Notes under the pieces: generated by a model | What the model was told of the DNA's origin: nothing | What the model saw: only the letters and a program-made list of their open reading frames with translations | Database searches by the model: none | Made by a program: the position numbers and the translations under genes | From: Magnaporthiopsis rhizophila | Taxonomy: Eukaryota > Ascomycota > Sordariomycetes > Magnaporthales > Magnaporthaceae | Direction: 5' to 3' | NCBI GenBank assembly: GCA_003049465.1 | Contig: PYSS01000018.1 | Location: forward strand, 190,792 to 254,791 | DNA: 64,000 nucleotides | Shown here: in pieces, positions 1 through 10,209 of the stretch | How the letters are laid out: each line of letters begins with the position of its first letter | Numbering within the stretch: position 1 is the first letter of the stretch

Positions 1-576
1 GCCTTTGGCACAAACAACATGTTCAAGCTGTACCCGATGCTGCCGTGGTGCTTCCTCATCGGCGCCGTGCTCGGCGTGGTCTGGATAGCGGGCGAAAGGC
101 TGCTCCCGCGGCTGCGGCCCCGGATCGAGGCGCGCATGGAGCCCGCGCGGTTCCTCACCTTCGACCGGATCGTGTGGAAGCCCGCGGCCCGGACGCTCGC
201 GTGCCTCAACCCGGCCATCGCGCTGTCGGGCGCGCTCGGGTGGGCGGGCAACAACAACCTGACGTACGCGACCCTGGGCATCTACCTCGCCTGGTTCTTC
301 CAGTACTACCTCAAGCGCCGCTACACGGCGTGGTGGGGCAAGTACGCCTACCTCGTCTTCGCGGGCCTGACGGTCGGCGTCGCCATCTCCGGGCTCATCG
401 TCACCTTTGTGTTTTCCTTTGGCGCCGGCAAGGGCGTCAACTGGTCCTGGTGGGGCAACGACGTCGCGCGCCAGGGTGTCGACTTTGAGCTGTACAACAA
501 TAAGGGCTCACTGATGCCCTTGCCCGAGAGAGGGTATTTCGGGCTCGCCCCGGAGGAGTATCCGACGGCGTGGTGA
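1..576 (+). CDS. Oligopeptide transporter (OPT family), C-terminal part, cut by window start
   Basis: The frame is open from base 1 and ends at TGA 574-576, giving the last 191 residues. The fragment has the C-terminal layout of OPT proton-coupled oligopeptide transporters: a membrane segment (PMLPWCFLIGAVLGVVW), a loop, an NPA..SGALGWAGNNN segment, the conserved FFQYYLKRRYTAWWGKYAY stretch, another hydrophobic helix (LTVGVAISGLIVTFVFS), then WSWWGN and a short cytoplasmic tail. In the family this end holds the last transmembrane helices of a plasma-membrane importer of small peptides or related chelates. The first ATG shown (19) is internal, not the real start. Substrate cannot be told from this part. 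Confidence 0.85.
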   Translation, partial: AFGTNNMFKLYPMLPWCFLIGAVLGVVWIAGERLLPRLRPRIEARMEPARFLTFDRIVWKPAARTLACLNPAIALSGALGWAGNNNLTYATLGIYLAWFFQYYLKRRYTAWWGKYAYLVFAGLTVGVAISGLIVTFVFSFGAGKGVNWSWWGNDVARQGVDFELYNNKGSLMPLPERGYFGLAPEEYPTAW

Positions 577-1318
577 GGATGCGACGGAGCTTGCGGAGAG
601 AGGGAGGTGAGTCGAAGGGAGGACTGTAGCCCCTATGAATTGGAAGGAATACGCAGGAGTGCCTGGTGGAAATGCGTTGTCTCTGTTGATTGCCCAGTTA
701 AATGAGGTTATGGAAACCCGAGTCCCGCCTCTTCTTGCAGCGCGTTGGGCCACGGCCCCGGGCGCAAGCCAGAATATGGACGACCGAATCAAAGATGCCT
801 ACCACATACGGCCATACCCACTAGAATGTTCGAAATCCCGTCCGCTCTCCCCTTGTCAAACCAGCGAGAGTGACTGCATACCGAGGTCATTGATGTTGAG
901 GTTTAAACTCTGTCTCCGGCTCCCCTTAACCGCAGTGAGGGCTCGTTTGGTACTCTTGGTGGATCTGGAGCAATTGGGAATCGGGCGTTCACGTTGCCTA
1001 CCGGCTAACCAAAGTCGCTCACTTGGTTGGCCCGAGATAGCTTGGCTGCGGTTAGCCACGTGACGGAACCTGCAGCACAGCCACCAGCTGGAGGCAGCCC
1101 AACCCGAGACTCGACGTCCGCCTTACCGCGTCAGCTTTTTTGGCCTTCACACTGGTAGACATTCATAATACTATTGCAAATAGCCGGCATCTTTTACCAC
1201 TTGCCCCTGACACTGTTTGTAGCTTACGCAAGACACACGTTGCGCTCCTCGACCGTCTTCCCCTAACACAATCGGGCGCGGGGAAGCAAGCTCAGCCGAG
1301 CCCAATCATCCTCCCAGC
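577..1318. other. Intergenic region, contains a 5S rRNA remnant
   Basis: No coding potential that I trust. It holds the 5S-like fragment at 804-875. Sequence 3' of that fragment looks unrelated to 5S. There are no clear promoter elements. Confidence 0.5.
804..875 (+). rRNA. Degenerate 5S rRNA fragment (5' half, probable pseudogene)
   Basis: The stretch starts ACATACGGCCATACCCACT and carries ATCCCGTCCGCTCTCCC, GTCAAACCAG and CGAGAG in the order and spacing of a filamentous-fungal 5S rRNA (usual forms ACATACGACCATACCCACT, ATCCCGTCCGCTCTCCC, AAGCCAGTGAG). Similarity stops after about 72 of about 118 bases: the 3' half, with the expected GTTGGGTGGGTGACCACC block, is missing. Several differences look like G-to-A changes (CTGG to CTAG, CGGGAT to CGAAAT, AAGCC to AAACC). 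Dispersed 5S genes and 5S pseudogenes are normal in Pezizomycotina. The comparison is from memory. Confidence 0.7.
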
Positions 1319-2778
1319 ATGGCGGGAAACGAGTCTGGAGCCGGCAGCGGCTCCAACTACGGCCAGGTTATAAGCGACGGGCAGCAGACCGTGTCCCTGG
1401 CTGCGGCCCTCGTAGACCTCGCGGGCCGGCCCCTTTCCAACCTCTGGAGTAGGCGGAGCGCCGCGTCCGAGTACCGCGCCAAGCTGGGCGAGTGGGCCGG
1501 CGAGGCTGTCGACGGCAGAGGCCGGTGGCTGCAGCCGGTGCTGCGCGCCGCAGCCTTTGAGGAGCACTTGGTCCGGGAGAACGGCCGGTTCATGCCCACC
1601 GGCAAGTGCGGGTCGCCCTTCGCGTGGGCGCAGCTGCTGTACGCGCTCAACATTCGCCCCAAGGCCGGGGTGCTGGCGTGGCGGCTGCTTGCCCAAGGCC
1701 GTCGACCCCAGCAAAACGGGCGGCGTCGCGCTTGTGGTCGACGGTAGCGTCATGTGCCACATCATCAACCTGTACCGCCTGTACCAAGACGCGGCGCCGG
1801 TGGATTTTTCGCCGAATTCCAAGGAATACCACCATAGCCCCGACAACGACGACACGTGCCGCTTCCCGTTCGGGCGGTTGGCGGTGGAGCGCCTCGGCGG
1901 CGACCGGTTCGCGGCCCGCTTCGAACCGGGCTCGCAAAACGATCTGGCCGCAGAGCGGGTGCCCTTCTCGCACCGATGGCATCGATGCTCAGCGCATCTA
2001 AAGTTCGAGCAAGACTCGCTAATTGCAAAGTACTTCAACTGCGTGCATAACCGAGTGCCCGCCACCGATACGGCCAGCATAGGCCCACCGCCGCCGCCCG
2101 ACGCGGCACTTTGGGACGCGCGCCGATTACTACAACCGAAGCATGCATATGCTCCGGTCCATGCACGAATGTACCGACGTGTGCGAAAGGTTGTGCGAGT
2201 ACCGCTTGGCCGACTCGCACAGCTGCGGAGACGGGTGCGTTAGGAAGTGCGACAAGCAGAACGACCTGGATTGGCTGCGGCCGCGGCTGGTGACGCGCCC
2301 GTGGCTCACCGAAGTCGAGCGTATCAAGCGGCGCGCTACGACCAACGGCGGCGGCGACGACGACCTGCTAACGCACATTACGGATGCGCTGCAGCAACGG
2401 CCGCAGTTCCTCGAGGAGGTGAATGGCATCCTCCGCGAGTCCGATAGCTGGGCCGAGCCAACGGTGCGCGGCTACATCCGGGAGCGGTTGATGTTTGCCT
2501 GGGACCGCATCTCCATCTACTGGCCTCGTCTCGAGGACTCGGAACCCTACGGTTTTGGCCGGCTGACTACTGTAATCAACCGAGAGCTGCCGGCGGTCCT
2601 CACAGAGCTGGACAGCAAGCCCCAGGGCGGTTGGCTGGCGCAATTGGTAGGGATCGTGCCCGCGGTACAGCTGATGCTCGAGTCTAAACACAAATTTCGG
2701 GACGTGCCGGTAGTGGTGTTGGAATTCGGCCCGAACCATGAGTTATGGAGCGGCGAGTGGGAGGTTACTGCGGAGTGA
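1319..2778 (+). pseudogene. Unknown fungal protein, frame-broken (two +1 shifts)
   Basis: One protein-like reading is spread over three frames. It begins at ATG 1319 (MAGNESGAGSGSNYGQ) in frame 2, continues in frame 3 from about 1690 (AVDPSKTGGVALVVDGSV..LYRLYQD), and passes to frame 1 near 2110-2125 (ADYYNRSMHMLRSMHECTDV), ending at TGA 2776-2778. Each switch fits one extra base, and neither has room for an intron. The three parts join smoothly and the last is Cys-rich and acidic, so this looks like one gene of about 485 codons that is either a young pseudogene or damaged by two base-calling errors. I do not recognise the family. No membrane segment or known catalytic motif is visible. It borders a repeat-rich zone, which favours decay. 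Confidence 0.55.
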
Positions 2779-3360
2779 ATGGCCGGGGCTGCAGGATATC
2801 TGGCAGTTGGGCCTTAGGTACATTGGTAGACATCATGTACAGCCACTTTTTGGGCGGACAATAATGATACCCCATTCTAGCAGCGTCTTCGACGATATTT
2901 TCCCGGATACTGTACCAAACCTCGGTCTTCGTGCATAGCCGACTTTTAATACCTCCGTAGTTGTTATAACCTCCATAGTTTTTATAGCCGGCTAACTGCG
3001 TCTTTTTCCGGCAACATCATCTCCGCTGGTCATCGTCACTTTCGTGGTTGTTATGACTGGCTGACAGCGTTTTCTTTCCTTATCGTCAACCCGTTAGCCG
3101 GCCTCACCTACCGGCCGGACGTTCCGGAAAGCGCGGGGGGCACGTAGATATCTGTATATAAAAGGTCAGCGTTGAGCCTGCTGTATCCGTGCTTGTAGCC
3201 TTGTAGTAACGCCCGCGCACGTAGAGGTCGTACGTAGGTAGGTTTCACTCCCCGCAGTAGCAAAAAAAAAAAAAAAAAAAAAAAAGGGTTACAGATAAGC
3301 CATTTAGATTGACATGCAATTCCGGTGGCATGCTGTCACCGAGTAAGCCCGTATCGACTC

Positions 3361-3780
3361 CTGATGATAAAAATCGGAAAGGAAACGGGGAAAAAAATAC
3401 GAAAGGAAATAGGAAAGGAAATAGGAAAGGAGGTTTATAATAAACTGGAAAAAGGAGCTGAGAAACACGCATCGATTCGCGCTTCTAGGTTGCCCATATT
3501 TGCCACTTCCAGGTCCGGGGGCATATTTTTCGACAGTCGCGGCGGCCAAACGAAATATGCATTTGTGACAATGCTAATGCTAATTTGTCCTGAGGTGTTT
3601 CTCTTTCAATTTCCTGCATTATTTCCTATCCTAATTTTTATCCTACTATCCTATCCTAATTCCTATCCTGTCCTAATTCCTATCCTACTTCCTATCCTAT
3701 TTCCTATCCCAGTTCCTATCCTAACCCTCATTATACTTCCTATCTTATTATCCTACGTTCTATCGTATTTTTTCCTGTCC
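3361..3780. repeat. Purine block followed by CCTATCCT-type degenerate minisatellite
   Basis: At 3369-3435 the + strand is almost pure purine with repeated GGAAATAGGAAAGG words. At 3610-3770 it is a pyrimidine-rich array of TTCCTATCCTAA-type units, about 10-12 bases each and imperfect. The second block is roughly the reverse complement of the first, so the two could fold back on each other. Similar sequence recurs at 6010-6320. Confidence 0.75.
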
Positions 3781-6009
3781 CCCGAAGCAAGCCTTTACTT
3801 AGGGAACGTGGCAGTATCATCTTCCCAGTTGTTTAGGTTCGAAACGCTGCCAAACGTGCTCTGCCTGCTGGCTCCGAGAGGAGGAGGCAAACGGGCAAAG
3901 ACGTGCAAGCTTTGGCTGACAGCACATTGACAGGCCGCTTGAAAACAACGGCAAACAGCTCACAATCACACCGTTTTCATTTTTTTACAGTCACGCCTTG
4001 ACCGCTTTCTGAGTCCATCTCCAACCTGCTCTCCTTTCTCTCTTGTGTATATAAAGCCTAATCCCGGGCTCAAAATTAGGCAGATAGATCCTTTGCCTTC
4101 ATGCACGGATCCAGAGGACCATTTCCCAGATCACGACGATTTTTGTTCATCACTTTGGAGCTCTCCGTGCCATAACCGAAGTACAGACTCCTACCAACAA
4201 CATATATATCGCCACAGAGACAAAGGCAAGGCTCATACCCTCCAGCCGGCGAAAGAGACTACCCTCGATACCTAACTCGCCGCCGCCGCGGCAGTTTCGG
4301 CTGAGAGACTGTGTCGAAAGGAGGCGTTGAAGCCAAGGCAGAGGCCGACAGGGCAGAGGCCGCCGTCAGAGACACCAAAGCTCACGCGGAGTCGTCGTCG
4401 ACTGTGTAAAGCAGAACAGCAACCGCCTGGGCCTCCCGGCCTTCGACGTCCCGCCCACATTCAAGGCGCGTCGCGTACGGAACGAGAGGCTCCTGCTAGA
4501 ATTCGTCAGCGCTGCTGTCCTGGCCTACGCGCCGCGTCTTGTCGGGATATCCTGCCTTGCTCTCCCACCATCGACAATCACGCCTGATCCCAGCTTCTCG
4601 GTTCATATAGCCACTTACGACATACTGGTATCGACATTTCCAATCGCAATGCCTGGCCAAAGACGTCCTTCGCCATCGAGTGGCGCCAAGCTCGCATCGA
4701 GGAAAAGGGTCAGGGGCGCCTACCTCGACGCTCGCTCTGACGGCAGCGTCAGCGGCACCCCGATCCGGTTCACAGGGTTGCCGCTGCTCCTAGCCGGTGA
4801 TGACTGGCCGAGTATCTTAGGCGATGCCACTAGGTCCGTCAAGGGGCACTTTTTCTAGGTCGGGATGGCCCGCAGCTCACCGCCAGCGTCTGGGGCATCA
4901 ACGGCGCCGCGGCGGGACCTGACCTCCCGACACCTTTATCGAGACTATACCTGCTACTTTGGGGATCCCCTTTTTGGCTCTCACAGTCCCTTAAATGTAC
5001 CGAATGGGCCTTCCGATCAAAAACCTCACTGGTACACCAGGGGTTCACCTCCTTACTTATACCTCATCCGCAGTACCTTACCCACCAGCTAGCCTACTTC
5101 CTGCAGCCTACTCAAGCTGCCGCTACCTGCCATTATGCCTACTACTGGACATTACACCCAAGCTGCCACTTTTCTTCCTTCAAAACAGTAAGCACTATAA
5201 AAGCACCCTCAACTACGAGAGACGAGGCTGGTAATGGCGGCCCTGCCGTCATCAATAACGAGCAGACAATGATGAACAAACATCCTGCTTTATATTCGCG
5301 GTTAAATGCGGAAAACCGACGACGAGAAAGTGGCAATGGAGGTTTTTAACGAAAACCAGAAGAAATTGTCAGATGAGCGGCGGCGCTAATTGACGAGTTG
5401 GACCAGCTGGGTCTGGAGTACTTTGGTCACTCTAGCGATTACCTAGATAAAGGCGGAGACGGAGGCAACTATGACGAGCTTGCTTCGCCCGGATAACCGA
5501 AGCTGGACGAAGGAAGAGTTCAATCAGTACCTCCAATCCCAAGACCTATTCAGTCTAGATAATGGCCAGACAACCAAGTTCGAAAAGGACTTGGCAACCT
5601 CGACCTTCGTCGCGAAAGTCGACGGCCAGATCCGGCGGCCGGCGGCGGAGGCCAAACAGGCCAATGCCAGCGTGAAGAAGAAGGGCAAAGCCAGCACCAC
5701 TGGATGCTTGACAATCCAAAGCATCCCAGATGCCGGGCCAGAGGGCGTGGGCTCTTTCGGAAGCTCACGGCCAACGAGCTGACAGCTACGCCCAGTGACA
5801 ATGGCGGCAAGGTGGGATACAAGTACACGGCGGCGGAGGAGGAGATCAAAGCCATGGCAGCCGTTGTGGTCTTCACCTTGGGCGACATCGATCGCAACGG
5901 AGAGAATTGCAAGCATGTTGTCTACCGCTTACGATGGAGTGACGCAAAAAAGCCGTCGAGCCACAAGGACCGGACATACCTGCGAGTATCCAAAGAGATG
6001 GACGCTGTA

Positions 6010-6320
6010 GGAAAGGATGTGGGAAATAAGATATATGACATAGGACATAGGATAGCGCATAGGGAAGGATATACTACACATAGGAAAAGACGCAGGAAAT
6101 AGGAAAGGAGACAGGAGTAGGAAAGAAACATACAGGATACGTTAAGTATCTCTGAGGGGGGCCCCACAAAGTCCAGCCCCCAAGTAGTAGCTTTTGTGAT
6201 GATCCTGGGAGTCCCTTGATACTATCTGCTTTTGGGTCATACCGCAGCGGAATCGGGTCAGGGTTTATGTTATTTGTATTTCCCCTGACTTCTTCCTACC
6301 CCCTATCCTATCCGCTATAG
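6010..6320. repeat. Second copy of the AGGATAGG/CCTATCCT minisatellite blocks
   Basis: 6010-6126 has ATAGGACATAGGATAG, GGAAATAGGAAAGG and AGGAGTAGGAAAG words on the + strand. A short CCTACCCCCTATCCTATCC pyrimidine block lies near 6295-6315. These match the words of the 3361-3780 block. The two sets bracket about 2.2 kb of degraded sequence, as element ends or repeated insertions might. Confidence 0.65.
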
Positions 6321-6439
6321 CGGGCAATCTGTTAAAAGGATACAAGAACTGCAAATACCGTGTATTTCCTCGTCATGACACACGGAATCTTGAGTCTTAG
6401 GACACTCTGAAATGAAGCCAACAGAGGCCCAAGGCCCTC

Positions 6440-7803
6440 CTAGGCAGATATAGGAGCGCCCATACCGTTTACCGAATGAGAAAACAGCGGCTTGCTGTCT
6501 TTTGCCTGCTGCTCCTGCCGCTGCTGCTGCTGCTCCGGGTTCGGCGTCAGACGCCTGGCGAGGGCGGCGCCGACCTCGCCGCCGATTCGCGAAGCCATGC
6601 GGTCCGGGATCAGGTCCGGCGACACGGAACGCACTGGATACTCGGCAGCGGGGGTCAGGTGGTGGAGCAGCCGCGAGGTTGTCGGCTGGGGCGTCATGAC
6701 CGCCGGGGCCGTGGGCGACGTGGGCGGGTCCACGACGACGGCCTTGGGGCCGATGGGCACCGTGCCCGTCCGGATCTTGGACGGCAGGATCTGCTCGAAG
6801 CCTTGGGCGCGCGCGACCTGCTCGATGCTCTTGAAGTACTGTTGTTGTTTATCGGGCGTGTGTCAGTTTCAGCTGGGCCCATCCAGAATTAAGATGCGGG
6901 ATAAGGGAGACATACCTTGACAGTTTTGACCTGCAGCTCCAAGGTGGCGTCCTCGTCGCAGACGATCATGGAGTGAGGGTGCAGCTGCAAGCTAGACAGG
7001 GTCCACATGTGGTTCACCTTTTGGTTGCGTTCGGTGTCAGCAGAGCGAGGCCTGGAGGTGAGTGTGAGTAAGAGCGAGAACTGGTTGACCTACCCCCTGC
7101 TCGATACAGCGCTGGAGCGCAAGGGCCTTGCGGGCGCCCAGGATGATGGCGACGACCTCGCGGGCCTCGAGCACGGTCTGCACGCCGACCGTCAGGGCCA
7201 TCTTGGGGACGCGGTCCAGGTCATTGCCGAAGAAGCGCGAGTTGGCCAGGATGGTGTCGTAGGCGAGGGTCTTGACGCGGGTGCGCGACGCCAGCGACGA
7301 TCCGGGCTCGTTGAAGGCGATGTGCCCGTCCTCGCCGATGCCGGCCAGGAAGAGGTCGATGCCACCCGCGCGCCGGATGGCCGCCTCGTACTCGACGCAC
7401 TCGGCCTCGAGGTTGGGTGCATTGCCATCCAGGATGTGCACGTTGGCCGGGTTCACGTTAACGTGCGAGAAGAAGTGCTGCCACATGAAGGTGTGGTAGC
7501 TCTCTGGGTGGTCCCGCGGGATACCGATGTACTCGTCCATGTTGAACGTGACCACATTCTCAAACGATACCTGTCTGCTGGTTAGAAGCAGTCTCTCAGG
7601 GGCATAGAGGAGTCGATGCTCACCTCGCCGGCCTTGTACTTCTCCACCAGCGTCCTGTAGACCCCCATCGGGCTCGAACCTGTTGGCAGGCCCAGGACAA
7701 AGGGATGTGCGGCAGTAGGCTGGAAACGGTTGATCCGCTCCACGATGTAGTTGGCCACATAGCGGCTGGCTTGCTCCTCGTCGTCCCTGATGATGAGCCT
7801 CAT
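6440..7803 (-). CDS. dam1: Glucosamine-6-phosphate deaminase (GlcN-6-P to fructose-6-P + NH3)
   Basis: Four exons: 7803-7624, 7570-7094, 7017-6916 and 6838-6440, all joined in phase 0, giving 385 aa. The protein is a NagB-type cytosolic isomerase/deaminase, the last step of GlcNAc catabolism. It has the phosphate loop LGLPTGSSPMGVYR (residues 37-50), FNMDEY with Asp72, and GIGEDGHIAFNEPGSSL with Asp141, His143 and Glu148. These positions equal the catalytic residues of E. coli NagB. The core ends near residue 265. Fungal enzymes carry an extra C-terminal tail, here about 115 residues, Pro/Ala-rich with a Gln-rich stretch and likely disordered. It is divergent from hxk3 across about 2.4 kb. 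Introns have clean GT-AG ends (gtgagc, gtaggt, gtatgt donors). Confidence 0.97.
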
Positions 7804-10209
7804 CTTGTCTGTGTATTCCGTACTATGTAAGGCGTGGGTTGATGCTGCTGCTGGATGGGATGCCGCACAGCAGCAAGTTTACGGCGTAGCGTAGGTAACG
7901 TAGCTGGGCAAGGCCAATAGAGCTGGGGCGGTGGCTGCGTAGGTAGATACGTCTGGATGGGGAGCGTATGGGTGCCGTATCAGGCCGTTTCTCAGGAAGG
8001 TCGTGGGTAAGAGGGTAATGTGAGGTTGGAGTTTGGGTGTCTTCAAAAAGGTTGTCAGAGGCTTGGTAGGTTGGGCGAGTTGCGGGGGGCTAGGGAGGCC
8101 AGTAGGTACTGAGGTCTAGATGTATGTATACTCGACTGGTGGGAGAGGGGCCAAAGAGAGTAGCAGCAAGAACAAGGGATGGACGCTGACTCCCGCCACA
8201 GATAGGAGTATTTTCTGTATTGTCGGCTTAAGATGCCCGACGGACGGCTATCCTACTGCTTCAGGCATTGGACGGAGGCAGGGATGATGTCTTCTGGACG
8301 AGGACGGTCATCACCTCACACTGACTACCATGTACAACGGGAAACTACGCAACCACTGAGCACCTGGCTCGGCCCCACGAGCAGATAGGCCGAGAGAAGC
8401 GATGGAAAGCTTTCTTCGATGGGTCGCCACCCCCATCTCGAAGGCTCGACATGAGGGTCTAGCAAGGCAGTCAGATGTCTCAGAAGCATTTCGATCCAGG
8501 CCCGGGTTGGGAGCACGGTGGGACACCATCGCTCGATGAGGTTCCACGCTAGACGGTCTGGTGACCAGATGACAAGGTGTGGAGGTTATGTGATGAGCCT
8601 TTGCAAAGCATGAGGCATATTGAGCCGTTGCGGAGGGCCAGGCGATGAAACGTTTACTGGAGAGCGGCACCATCAGAGAGGACCGGACTGGATCTGGATC
8701 CGGAGGGGTCTCGCTCGGCCGCCCACAGTGCGAACTCTATGCAGTCTCCGGCCATGAGACGGACGGAGAACTGCTGTGCTTGTGATGACGTCCCCTTGGA
8801 GCGAGGCCGCCACGGGCAGTCTCGAGACACGCGGGGCGATCAGATATCCGGAGGTCGGATGCTGCGGGAAGGGCTGCATCACGGGCTCGAGATAAGCCCT
8901 CGGATTGGCTAGGACCGGCCCTCGGGTCCCTTCGTCCAGCTCTACTGCCACCGACGAATCAGAGCCCGGAGACGGCGACGAAATGCGCCGGCACCACACC
9001 AAAAGTCAGCAATACGTCCGAGAGTCTCTTCCATTGGGATTTTACAAGCAAATAGAGGCGACGGGATGACGCGGCTGTGCGCGTACAGCGGACTTTCCAT
9101 CGAGGTTGGTTGCCGACCGAGGTCTCAGCGGGGAATCAATTGAGAACCCAAGTGGGAGCGTCACGCAGCCTATCAGGAGGTCCGATGTCCATTCCCGCTG
9201 TGGCGTAAATTCCCGGTCACCAGACGTTCCCTCCCTTATCAATTCAGACACACTCAATTAGTCGCGCCTTGCAACGTTGCTCGGAACCTCCACTCGCATT
9301 GTTGCTTCGTCGCAGACCCGGCTAGCAGGACCAACACCTCCCTACCCGCCTATGGAACGTGCAGGCCCGGAGCCTTGATCTGCCCGTGTGCCTGGCTCCA
9401 GGTCTGGCTGCTCGGGAATTTGTACGCCCGAGACAGACACCACCAACCAGACTTTAGCCAACCGCGCCGAGATGCGAGGTTACTGTTGCTTTTCCCCAGA
9501 CATCCATGCTCCAGCCTGCCAGTCTCCCCGCAGAAAAGCCGACATCGCATCCGCTGTCCGGCCGGGAACGGTACATCCCGGTTGGGGTTGGGGTCCATGG
9601 TCTCTTGTGGCCCCTCAACAGTTTGCCTGCACCTCTCCGCCAGCAACCACCTGCTTGGGAACACGTCCACTGCCGATGCAGCCAGCCACACACACCACTG
9701 CCAAGGGCACATTGATGTACACAAGCCTCTCGCGATAGTCCTCTCTGGAAACGAGTATCCTCCCTGCCCCTCGGAATTAGCCTCCGCCCGATGCTACAAG
9801 AGCCTCCAGTCCCGTCGGTACAAACCCGCATTTTCTCCCGCCTCTGCTCCATTGCCGGCGGCATTCAAGGTTCTGATGGCGTCGAGGCCAGTCTAGGAAT
9901 AGGTTTCATTTTCTCCATTTTCAAGCCTTATATGCTACCTCGACTCCCCCGCGGCCACCCTCCATTCCATCGTCTTGATTTTCCCTGCATTTCGCCTTAC
10001 ACCAATACGCACGCTGTTTTCGGCCCGTGAGGGGGTGGTGCACAAGGTGGGCTCCCTCGTATTCCACCAGAGGTCCAGATCCTAGCGGCTCCCCAGACGT
10101 AGTCGGGTAAGGTCTGATGCCATGCAGCCCTCAATGTTCAAAGGGACATGATATATAAAGTGCCGTCCGCCCAAACCGCCATCCTCATATCCCTCCCCTC
10201 CTCGATGTC
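7804..10209. promoter_or_regulatory. Divergent promoter region of dam1 and hxk3
   Basis: 2.4 kb without a supportable gene; the ORFs here are short and lack family signals. It must carry the promoters of dam1 (-) and hxk3 (+). I see a good TATA box only on the hxk3 side. No clear Ndt80/MSE-type site was found by eye. A perfect 10-bp palindrome CTTTGCAAAG lies at about 8592-8601. Confidence 0.6.
10152..10159 (+). promoter_or_regulatory. TATA box of hxk3
   Basis: TATATAAA lies 51 bp upstream of the ATG at 10210, a plausible core promoter position with a very short 5' leader. Confidence 0.6.

Larger units (their letters stand above)
2779..6439. repeat. Decayed repeat/transposon-derived block between the broken ORF and dam1
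   Basis: This is a stretch of about 3.6 kb with only short, interrupted frames. It has TATA-like sites (about 3156 and 4047), a poly(A) run at 3262-3285, and simple-sequence blocks described separately. Between 4,045 and 5,900 there are pieces that read like a degraded structural ORF (for example WTKEEFNQYLQSQDLFSLDN near 5,507), broken by stops. No integrase, reverse transcriptase or transposase motif can be read, so the element class is unknown. The layout suggests a long-inactive transposon or retroelement remnant. Confidence 0.45.

Noticed and set aside
3140..3290. Possible solo LTR or SINE (TATA-like site followed by poly(A))
   Set aside because: No inverted TG/CA ends, target duplication or internal promoter boxes could be identified, so it is kept only as part of the decayed block.
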